Made by a program: the position numbers and the translations under genes | Notes under the pieces: generated by a model | Seen by the model: only the letters and a program-made list of their open reading frames with translations | The model's database searches: none | Told to the model about the DNA's origin: nothing | NCBI GenBank assembly: GCA_022457155.1 | Contig: JAJGOT010000003.1 | Coordinates: 2,833,501-2,897,500 of the forward strand | Source: Cladopsammia gracilis | Lineage: Eukaryota > Cnidaria > Anthozoa > Scleractinia > Dendrophylliidae | DNA length: 64,000 nucleotides | Direction: 5' to 3' | Part shown: positions 56,301-64,000 of the stretch, piece by piece | How positions within the stretch are numbered: the first letter of the stretch is position 1 | Layout: the number at the start of each line of letters is the position of its first letter

Positions 56301-58961
56301 CACCATTTTTTTATTTACCTGGTAATGTTGAAACTCTCCTTCCCATTTACAGCCCAATTCCGAGTTGTTTTTACACTTCACGTCAAGTGCTAAGATTTCA
56401 TTGTTAAAAGCCTTGTCAACATATGCCTGTGAAAATAAAGAAGACATATAAATACGTTTATATTTGAGGCCTTCTGTTTGTGCCATATTGCACTGAAGAA
56501 GCTATTGTAAATAACAAATAACAGATAGGTTATAAACCCGAGTGAATAAAGCCTCTGAGAGCACTAACTTTTGGTCAAACCAAAACGAGTGTCGATACAT
56601 GTCTATTTTAAACGGGTAGCCCATTCGGTGTATACAGCAGGGATGGATGCAAGTTTATCATCGTCTCTTCAGTGCTTAAAAGCGCTCGGGAAAAAAAAGA
56701 ACTTGGATCGATATCCATTTAGCAGATTCAAACTCTCTGAGAGCGCATGGGGATCAACAAGAGTTTATGACTACTGTAGCTAGTAAGCTGTGTAAGACGA
56801 GATCAGTCACTGAATTCTCGCAGTTGATAAGAGGCGTGATATAGAAACGTGGAATACGATTTTATTTCTTTTCTAACACGTATATTTTGGATTCGAAATT
56901 AACTAAATGGAGCAAACATAAGGTAATAAATAATTTATTTTAAGTATTCACTCAAAAATACGTTTTCAAACAAAGCGGTTTGGTTTTGACTTTTCCAAAA
57001 TCTCTAACAAAAATAGATACATTAACCTCACCTCCTACTTCAAACAATCTAGCCTTATATTCGAGTAACATGCATCTAACTTTACACAGTGTGGAAAACT
57101 GAACAAGTTGCTAAATTTCCAATACTTTTTTCGTTTCGAAGGGTACGTTTTTGAAACTTCACTCCCCAAACGCCCCCAGCTAATCGCGTTAGCTGTAGAC
57201 TAGGCGGAGAAATTGGAACGATTCTATGCGTGTATTTAATATGAGCTATTAGATAGTCTTTATTCCGAGCGCATCCACTTCAGTGAATATGAATATGGAT
57301 ATTTATATTCAGTGAATATGGATGATGCCCTGAAGTGTCTCATTCAAATGAAATATATCGTCCTCTACTTTCCTGTGGTGGTGTTTTCGTTGTTGGCAGG
57401 GTGGTTCCGTGTTTTCATTTAGCGAGCGGATGAAAACTCAATTTGTGATCATTCATATGAAAGCTACAGAGCAGCACTTTCCTGCAGTGCTGTTTATATA
57501 TTATGCTGTACAAGGCGGTTCTTACTTTTGAGTCTGCGGATGAAATCCTAAAGTGCGACCATTCAGTGAAAGCTATTAGAGTAATACTTTCATGGGGCGC
57601 TGTTTATCGCTCTGTATACGGTGGCTGCTATGGGTGGAATCCTAAAGTGTGATTATTGAAATTGAAGCTATTTTTTGGAGTTATACCTGTGGTGATGGTT
57701 GTCTTAAAACGTTTGCGATTTGAATTTTATAGAACCTGGCCCCTAAAGCGAAAGAGTTGAGGAATAAAAATAATATTATCGCTTAATATTTAAACATTTA
57801 CGGGTTCCACTTACAGCGTCCTTATTAATTGGCGTCTGATCAACTGGGCAGCGAGGTTCTACTCTAAAAAAAATAACAATAAAGAAAAGAAAAATACAAA
57901 TTTAAGGTATATCAAATACCATATATGCATACCATGGAAACCTTGAAAGCATAACTCGACATTTGATTCAGATTTTGTTCTTGAAAGCAAATTTATTTCA
58001 ATTGCATAAATTTAAGGTTTGTTTGTTAATAAGCGACTGCGCCAAATTCATTCATTGCGGAAATTTTGCATTTCATGGGTTTCGAAGAAGCCAATTTAAT
58101 GCCCCTAAAGTCATTCAACTGCCGTGTGTATGAGATTAAACATAAATATTTTATCCTTCGCTTGAAAAAAAAAAAACGTTTATAAAAACTAAAACAGCAC
58201 AATTTCATTTTGTCCAGACTTCGCTAGGTCTTTTCAATTCGCAATATCCGCAAAATGGGATTAAAATAACGGGGAAATTAAGGTTTTATTCCACGCAGCC
58301 ATAAAAACCCATTCAAGTTCCTGTGTGAAAAAATTGAAACATTAACACACAAGAAACAAATTGGCTACACTTTACTCCTTTTCCACGAATTTTAAATTTG
58401 ACACAAGGAGGGATTTTATGTAAATCTTGCGCAATCGCTTGTATTTTTAATATCTGAAAGCTGAGGACAATCGTTAAAATGTAGTATTTATTCATAAAAT
58501 AGAAATTGATCGTGGAAGAGTATGTTATTTCACCGGATGATTCTAGACCCAAATCAGCCTAATAAATGATAACTTAGCGGCTTCTACGACGAATAAAAAG
58601 CGAACATATATTTGCTCATTTAAATCACATACCTTTTTCGCAACAAAATTAAAAGGGCATCGCTTTCTATTATCAGAACCAAAACAATGCGCAAGTTACT
58701 TTGTAACTCAAGAAGCAGAACTTACCTCGCTAATTCAGGAAAACACGATGAACACACTCGATGCCCGCACTCCTCAAACTGCACCGGGTATCGTAACAGG
58801 CTTTCGCAGATCGGACACTTGTATTTCTTCTCCAAAGGGAACACGAATAAATTGAGATCAATTTTTTCCTTTTCTTGTAAACTCGGAGCTGGGCTTCCCT
58901 GGCTGCTTCCCCGAGATCTTGCGCTTCCAGTCGGGCTGTAGTTCTGGTTTCCACCCGTCAT
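47021..58961 (-). CDS. TRAF-family adaptor, complete (8 exons, 460 aa)
   Basis: Exons (minus): 58726-58961, 57815-57863, 56319-56426, 52964-53128, 49718-49801, 49491-49568, 48117-48492, 47021-47307; total 1383 nt, all GT-AG. After a polar N-terminus, a RING spans 49-87 (CPIC, CGH, CSSC, CPVD). Zinc-finger exons cover 96-240 (KCKNNSELGCKWEGEFQHYQ; CQNDCGVKF ... CPKKIIACPYC; CPNKCDKKLE; DCPKTKMKCEFEAIGCTHR). A coiled coil spans about 250-300. The MATH domain (304-455) contains LFSPTFTTSKHGYRL, GDGKGKGTH and FDALLKWPF. This is the usual TRAF order of a cytoplasmic ubiquitin-signalling adaptor. Its MATH domain is cut by a phase-1 intron before AFDALL, unlike the TRAF4-like neighbour. A three-codon upstream ORF (ATG GAT TAA, 58974-58966) sits 4 bases before the start. 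I cannot name a one-to-one vertebrate orthologue. Confidence 0.9.
47608..47999. mobile_element. MITE (TAGAGCGG family) carrying a nested insertion
   Basis: Left end AGAGGTTCTCAACTGAGTG and right end CATTCAATCAAAAACCACTC are inverted. The interior includes GACAATCCAATAATCCAATC and GGCGTGAAGGCGGGGAAACG. It lies in the last intron of the 460-aa TRAF gene and is interrupted at 47701-47818. Confidence 0.8.
47701..47818. mobile_element. 118-bp nested MITE with CAG target-site duplication
   Basis: Ends GGCCGAGTTGTTC and inverse GAACAACTCGGCC. CAG flanks both sides (47698-47700 and 47819-47821). Inside, GATTAGCGCTAATC-type palindromes. Removing it and one CAG restores the CCAATCAGAA sequence seen in sister MITEs. 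Confidence 0.85.
48703..48750 (-). ncRNA. Hammerhead-ribozyme-like motif
   Basis: Read on the minus strand: ACCGUG, then CUGACGA (48744-48738), stem II GACC/GGUC with loop CAACCA, then GAAA, a self-complementary CAGCUG helix III, then UC closing the cleavage triplet GUC. The 3' strand CGCGGU can pair with ACCGUG over six base pairs (one G-U) as helix I. All invariant core bases of a type I hammerhead are present. Very short palindromic helix III is typical of hammerheads in retroelements (Penelope-like elements, retrozymes), which act as dimers. It lies in a TRAF intron with no element proteins nearby, so it is probably an element remnant. Confidence 0.7.
49277..49470. mobile_element. MITE with GGGGCGTAGCTAGG ends and poly-G loop
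   Basis: GGGGCGTAGCTAGGATTGTT at the left and CACCCTAGCTACGTCTCT at the right are inverted. The interior has TCACACCCAGGGTACTTACC and two long G runs. A related copy is at 60847-60965. Confidence 0.7.
50407..50789. repeat. About 75-bp minisatellite, 5 units
   Basis: Units contain GGGACACCACAACAGCTT, CCAATTACTGTGGG and CCATGTCTGTATCCCC with C-rich ends. Open frames across the array reflect its period, not genes. One more unit is found on the far side of the inserted element at 52242-52320. Confidence 0.9.
50797..52234. mobile_element. Compound long-TIR element inserted in the minisatellite
   Basis: Outer ends GTTGAAGCCACAAATG and inverse. ACCCCCT is duplicated at 50790-50796 and 52235-52241. 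Subterminal arrays of ACAAATGTAATAAAGCCCTC type (about 40-bp units) occupy both arms. An internal segment (50927-51077) is present inverted at about 51880-52033. A perfect head-to-head junction of two element ends sits at 51800/51801. This suggests a roughly 1.0-kb element joined to a 0.43-kb deletion derivative. No transposase is seen. Confidence 0.8.
52543..52844. mobile_element. MITE, TTAACCCTTT ends, two internal tandem units
   Basis: TTAACCCTTTAACTCCCAAG and inverse CTGGGAGTGAAAGGGTTAA. Inside, an about 95-bp unit (CATGCAAAAGTACTGC ... GTTTCATTTGAAT ... CACCATAGGATTTCGTTGAC) is repeated twice. Single or multiple diverged units occur at about a dozen other places in the window. Confidence 0.75.
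52862..52938 (-). repeat. tRNA-derived SINE head or tRNA pseudogene
   Basis: Minus strand: TTAGTTCATTGGGCAGAGCA (A box region), a CTGCAGA anticodon-loop-like stretch, and GCGAGTTCGAATCCCGG (B box). The acceptor arms do not pair, so it is unlikely to be a working tRNA. It lies 26 bp outside a TRAF exon. Confidence 0.55.
53285..53318. repeat. TA microsatellite
   Basis: About 16 TA dinucleotides in a TRAF intron, followed by an inverted pair (AAACAATTAGATTAT at 53319 and ATAATCTAATTGTTTT at 53380). Confidence 0.9.
53400..56318. other. TRAF (460 aa) intron 3, mostly unremarkable
   Basis: Nearly 3 kb between exons 3 and 4. A 164-codon open frame at 53518-54012 has no recognised domain and no splice support. 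One dispersed-repeat unit lies near 55070-55150 and another near 56090-56220. Otherwise AT-rich. Confidence 0.45.
57290..57745. repeat. Cluster of dispersed-repeat units
   Basis: About four or five diverged units with GATGAAATCCTAAAGTG, CATTCA..TGAAAGCTA and ACTTTCCTG..GTG landmarks, in the TRAF intron 2. Confidence 0.55.
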
Positions 58962-60101
58962 AGTGTTAATCCATTTTAAAGTCGTCTATGATGGGTCTCC
59001 GAGTCGCACTCAGCGAAGGCTGTTTCTGGCATAAACATTTACTTTAACGTCACGGCAAAAAAGAAAGACGTATGGGGTGTTCGTTAAAAACCTTAAAGAT
59101 TTTGCTAGTCAATCAGCTACAATAAATAATTGAATAGAAACATTTGTAACCGGGATACGCTATTGGCTGTCCGTCGACAGCAGATTTTCTTGCGTCAATC
59201 ATTAAGCTGCCTAAATGTAAAACAACGGGAATTTTGAGTGATTCAATAACTGAATTTGAAATGAAAATATTCTTTGCTAAAAATGGTCTTCATAATTGCT
59301 TATTTCAATATTTCGCCGCAAGGCTAGGATATTTACAAGCATGCGCTAAAGTAAAATGAAACAGTACGTGATGTCTATTCTTGTTTTCTATTGTATTTTT
59401 TTTATCGCTCGATCGATAACATTTTTATCAGTTTCTTAGTAAACAGATCGTGTAATCTGAAAGTCTAATGATCCCTGAGTGTTAAGAAAATTCAGTGCGA
59501 GTTGATCTGGGATCAGTGTGGTGGCGGTATTGAATCAGTAAGTTAGGTACTGAAGTTAGAAACAAAAGTGGTGACCTGATAACGACATTCTACAGAAAAA
59601 GAATGAATTTATGACATTTGAGTATTTTTCTCTTGCTCAGCCCCGAGGTTGAATTCTAAAAGAAGAGAGATCCTGGTAACGAGGGTGATAAAAGTCATGA
59701 TATATGAGAGGCCCAGGCCCCCAACGAGGATTCTCCTTTTGCATCTCCGTAGTGCATGTAAATCATTATGAACTAGCAGTAATCGGAGATTATGGAGACG
59801 CGTTCGAAGGAACTTCCGACGGAAATCAGCCCCTGAAAAAGCAATAGAGGCGGCCATTTGGAAGACCGGACACAAAAAATCTCAAATTTTACTGCATGTA
59901 AGGCACAGGGAAACCAACACGAAATTAGGATTGCGTTCTTCGAACGCGATAACTTTTAAAATCCACCAGCACAATCAGAAAACTTTTAGCGCTCAAAGTC
60001 TTTATTATGAAATTTTTGCGGATTGTCCTCGATCCGCAAACATAAGTTCCCGCAGAAAAAAAAAAAAATCTCGCAGAATAATACTCCGCAAAAATTTACT
60101 C

Positions 60102-60204
60102 CCTTCAGTCAAATAAAGAACTCTGCTTTTTAATGTAAACTTGCGTTACTGTGGCCTTCAGTCAAATAAAGAACTCTGCTTTTTAATGTAAACTTGCGTT
60201 ACTG
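60102..60204. repeat. Near-perfect tandem duplication, 53-bp period
   Basis: CCTTCAGTCAAATAAAGAAC...TTGCGTTACTG is present twice without change; a recent event. Confidence 0.9.
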
Positions 60205-60846
60205 GGACGATATCGAACGCAAGTAAGAACTATTAACATTGATTTTTACGGTAGTAAACAACAATTTTTTTCTTGAGCATGGCAGAGGGTAGGGGAAGGC
60301 TTTTTGTTTGATTTTGTTGTTGTGTCAGTCCTTTAGGTCCAGTACTGTATCACCTTCGAAGATTTAATAGAATAAAGTGGAATAGTAGAGCGTACCGTAA
60401 CTTAATAAGTAATAAAAGTTGAAAATATTAAGTTCCTTCCTTGTTGATGTTCTACTGCTTGAATAGCAAATAACAAAAATTAGTTCCGAGCAGAAATTTC
60501 AGTCATCTCGAACCGCAAAACATTGTTTCCGCAAAACACAAAAAAATCGCCAGTCAGCAAAATAAAACTCCAGCAAAAATTTAATGCTACATGGTAGGTA
60601 CAATTTCCAGGCGCAGTTACCAGCCCCAAGACGCCCTACTTGCGGGAAATTTAATGAGCGCGAGAAACATTCCAATTACACGCAAACCCTGTCCAAACGG
60701 AGTCGTATGTTATTGGAATTTTTCGGGACTCTTGCTGCAGCTGTTAATATTCCTAGTTTTGATTCCCTCTTGCTCGTATTCAGTCCTTCAGTGTAAATTT
60801 TGCGTCATAGGTATTACAAAGTGCGACAAAACAAATGCTCCACACT

Positions 60847-60965
60847 GCAGGGGCGTAGCTAGGATTTTTCAAGGGTCACACCACACCCAGGGTACTTACC
60901 AGATTGTCATTGTGTTGTGTTTTTTTGGTCACGGGCACCCCAGTACCCCTCTGGCCCTACACTGT
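60847..60965. mobile_element. Second copy, GGGGCGTAGCTAGG MITE, right end truncated
   Basis: GGGGCGTAGCTAGGATTTTTC, CACACCCAGGGTACTTACCA and GGTCACGGGCACCCCAGTAC match the 49277-49470 element; it lacks the poly-G runs. Confidence 0.65.
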
Positions 60966-62380
60966 TATATATGAACACCTAAAACAGGCTATGAGTTTCA
61001 AGCTTTTCCAAAATAATTTTCCTAGCTCCAAGTCTATTTTTTGCTAGCCGAAGCTCCAAAACTATCCAACCATTAGGGTTTCCACTCTATTTCAGAGCAG
61101 GGAAGGAAACATGTGATGGATTACTTTGCGTACCAGAGGTTTTCGTGAGCGAGGGCGAGAAAAGCCTCTAGCACCTAGGGTAGTGGGAAGTCAGGGAATG
61201 AAAAATATCATAAATGCCGGTCAAAAGTGCACGTGGAAAAACCAAGACTTCTTTAAATGGCTCTGTTTATTTTACAAGTTATTGCTGTTATTATAAAGAT
61301 GCTTGAGAGAAAGAATACTCATGCAGTTTTATCATGAGCGCCTGCCTCATTTGTAACAACAGAAAAATTGGGTGATGTAGCAGCTCTCGTCAGGTCTCAC
61401 ACCATGCATTGGTTCGATATCCTTCGAGAGACCAATACAACAAACAACAGAAACAATGTTTTCTAGCCCTACTGAAAATCAGAAGCAGCCGCAACGCCTT
61501 AAACACTGAATAGAGCTGCTACACTACTGGCAAAATTAAATGGCAGCTAGACTCATACAGGCTGTTAACGGTGCCGCAAAAAGTCTTGCGCTTCTCGCAT
61601 TAGCGATTAATCAAGAGACTAACTGGGTAGACATACTGCGAAACTATCCTTTTACTAATTAACTGGGCTAGTCTGCCAGACCGGACAGGATCGAGAAACA
61701 GCCCCAATACAACCTCGTTCCCAATGTCCTCTCTCTCCCTCTCTCGCCAGCGGGAGGAAGAGAGAGCGCCCTGGGAACAAGGTTTCCGTGGTATTACAAA
61801 GAATGAAAACAATCGTATTCTTCTATTTTACTGTGAAAGCGTTACTAGCAAATATTAGTGATTTTAATTAATCGAAATGAACTCTTGTAATTCACATTCA
61901 CCTGTGCCTTATAAACTAACAGCGAAGAACCAGCAATGATAAATTAGCGAACTTGTGGATTAATACTATATATGATTCTTGTCTGTGCTAAAAATATTTG
62001 CATGCACTTTTTGTTGCTGTGGTATAGGATTTTAGTTACTAAAAGGGTGACTTAAAATTTTTATTGCCATTATAAATTATGGAAACTATATTATGTTATC
62101 TTTAGGGAGACGTTTTACGGGCCAAATATGCATAAGTGCATAACTGAAAATAGCTACTGACATTTTCTATAATACACGCGATAAATTATAAAAACAGCGT
62201 TTACTGAGAAAATCTGATGTTCTGGGCAAAAACGTTGAAAACATTTGCACTTCATCTAGGAAACCTCGAAAATGACCCGCGCAAACAACACTAAAAGGTG
62301 CATTGATATTTAAAGTGGCACTACTGCATCAATTGTCATGCGCTATTTATTGTTCTGAAGCGCTAAAATTGCTTCGCTCT

Positions 62381-63519
62381 TTATGGCTCACTTAGCCCAT
62401 CACAATCAACGGAGATCTTCAGAAAAATCGTGTCATCCTTCATGTAGTTCCGGGTTTCGATCTCTTCATGTTTAGCGAACTTTGCTCCACCGAAGCTGGC
62501 GTTCTTTTCCAGTTTTGGTCTTCCAAGGAATGGTTCGTTTTCTGGACACGGGTTTGGCTTGATGCTGAATTTGATGTGTTTTCGCTGTGTGTGATCCATG
62601 TCTTGATCCAACAAGTAGAATGTCACTCGATAATCGAACGGCCATTTCAGCAAAGCGTCGAACGCGCCTGGCACACAAAAAAAGAATAAAACTGATCAAT
62701 AAAATAGGCTAAAACAAGGTAGGCGTTAAGCCTCCCCCGCTTATGCGTTGGAAAATTCCTCCGCGCCCTCGTTCTCAATATTAGTGACTTTAAGGGTGTC
62801 GAACTCAACTGCGCATGGGTAATAGTTCATTTTAGTAACGCGCACGCCCGGAGCAAATGTCTCCTTTCAGGGGGCAATTTTTTGATATGTACAGCGTACT
62901 GCCAAATCTTAATCATTTGGTTTAGCGGGTAAAACGCCGTTGTCACCCTGTTGGTCCCTCTCGGCCGATGTAGCAGTTGTAGCACCTCGCCGTAGCGCAT
63001 CTTAAATTCCCAATTTAAAATGCCAACTTATCCGAGCGGACAACAATTTCTACAACAACATTGAGAACGGGGAAAGGGGGGATATTTTTTAACTCTTGAG
63101 TCGTCGGTTGTAGATTTACAATTTTTTTTTACATCTCTCTCACCTTTCAGTACACTGACAAATACAGACATGTGCGTCCCTTTTCCTTTTCCGTCGCCGT
63201 TCAAACACACGGAGGCGCACAGGCGATAGCCGTGTTTGCTGGTAGTGAACGTCGGACTGAAAAGCGTGTCGCCATTCCCCGCCTTCGCTTCCTTCATTTT
63301 CCGCGAGTAGTCTTCGATTCGCCAGATCAGCTGACTGTTGGCGATTTTCTCCAGATCTCCAACGCGCTTGTCAATTGCTTTGATGAGGTCGGCGTTTTCC
63401 TTGAGCGTTAACTCGTGTTTCTCTAGCCTCTCATCTTGCTCGGATATCTTAGTGAAGATCGACTTGACGTGCTCGATCATGTTGCTCTTGTAATGCTTTG
63501 GCATTTTTTCTCGACTACA
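62381..63519 (-). CDS. TRAF-family adaptor, 3' part only (runs off the window)
   Basis: Two exons are visible (minus): 63144-63519 (376 nt) and 62381-62667 (287 nt), the same lengths and phases as the last two exons of the 460-aa TRAF gene. They encode CSREKMPKHYKSNM, a coiled coil, and a MATH domain with LIWRIEDYSRKMKEAKAG, GDGKGKGTH and FDALLKWPF, ending DGLSEP. Only scattered residues differ from the neighbour, so this is a recent tandem duplicate. RING and zinc-finger exons should lie beyond 64000; none are visible in 63520-64000. The stop is TAA here and TGA in the neighbour. Confidence 0.9.
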
Positions 63520-64000
63520 CTGTAACAGAAAAAAGTTGTAGACTTACATTAGACTTTCATTAGCTGGTAGGTTTATACGTGGCAGAGAATTTAAGGGCAG
63601 TCGCGGTCATGCATCATTGGTTATGTGAATGGCGATTGCCTTTGTCGATCTTACGGTGGGTAATTAAGCTTGATGCCACTAGATTAGAAAGGCCTGCCTA
63701 CACTACCCGGAAAGACACACAACTGTGTGGATACACTGGGGCTTGTAGGTCAGCAAGAAAGGAAGGACCTCATAGCCAGTTTACATTGCAAGACTGCCGT
63801 CAACTTATCAGCGTACACTTAATTTCAATACTCGTTATCACAAAGGATCGAACTTCATAAAAGTACCAAAGTATGACACCGCAGGATACGAAAACCCAAA
63901 ACCACTTTGTGAAAAAGGGAACTTATACCCCCAAACTCTGAAATCAGCTGTAGTGCCGCCAAATCTGGGGACAGAGGTACACGGAAACTAATAATTGCTA
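63520..64000. other. Intron of the partial TRAF gene, nothing recognised
   Basis: Upstream intron sequence without a detectable zinc-finger exon or repeat. Confidence 0.4.

Larger units (their letters stand above)
58962..62380. other. Intergenic region between the duplicate TRAF genes
   Basis: Holds the promoter of the 460-aa TRAF gene and the 3' region of the partial copy. Contains the perfect tandem duplication at 60102-60204, the MITE at 60847-60965 and an inverted pair around CCTCGTTCCCA/CTGGGAACAAGG at about 61707-61783. An 88-codon minus frame at 59609-59875 has no recognisable feature. Confidence 0.5.

Noticed and set aside
59609..59875. 88-codon minus-strand ORF
   Set aside because: No domain, no splice context, and random-looking composition in an intergenic region.

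Overview
This looks like nuclear DNA from a cnidarian, most likely an anthozoan such as a stony coral. The genes are split by many short-exon, GT-AG introns. The proteins are animal proteins (ACOX3, HSD17B4, TRAF family). The introns and spacers are packed with short inverted-repeat elements, tRNA-derived SINEs and minisatellites. The taxon is an inference from repeat style and gene content, since no marker gene is present.

Layout. 1-7.0 kb is repeat-rich: a MITE, a decayed element-like ORF, a mariner-type transposase remnant and a CCAAT-rich minisatellite inside another MITE. 7.1-13.0 kb (minus) is a complete 5-exon HSD17B4 (peroxisomal multifunctional enzyme 2, 744 aa). 13.7-28.0 kb (plus) is a complete 16-exon ACOX3 (acyl-CoA oxidase 3, 710 aa). 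These two genes are head to head, with start codons 696 bp apart. 28.0-32.1 kb is a repeat island of fold-back elements. 32.2-43.3 kb (minus) is a complete 8-exon TRAF4-like gene (597 aa). 47.0-59.0 kb (minus) is a second complete TRAF gene (460 aa, 8 exons). 62.4-64.0 kb (minus) is the 3' end of a third TRAF gene that is a close tandem duplicate of the second and runs off the window.

How the genes work together. ACOX3 performs the first, FAD-dependent step of peroxisomal beta-oxidation. HSD17B4 performs the next two steps (hydration and dehydrogenation) on its products. Both proteins end in a PTS1-type tripeptide, so the divergent pair encodes consecutive enzymes of one pathway delivered to one organelle. 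The TRAF array encodes RING/zinc-finger/MATH signalling adaptors and is functionally unrelated to the peroxisomal pair.

Exon boundaries were set by hand from splice consensus, reading frame and family similarity. For all three complete multi-exon genes, and for the TRAF4-like gene, the summed exon lengths are exact multiples of three. The most interesting non-genic signals are a minisatellite built from an ACOX3 exon end plus its splice donor, a hammerhead-ribozyme-like motif in a TRAF intron, a compound long-inverted-repeat element inserted into a minisatellite, and a nested MITE insertion that separates the two duplicate TRAF genes.
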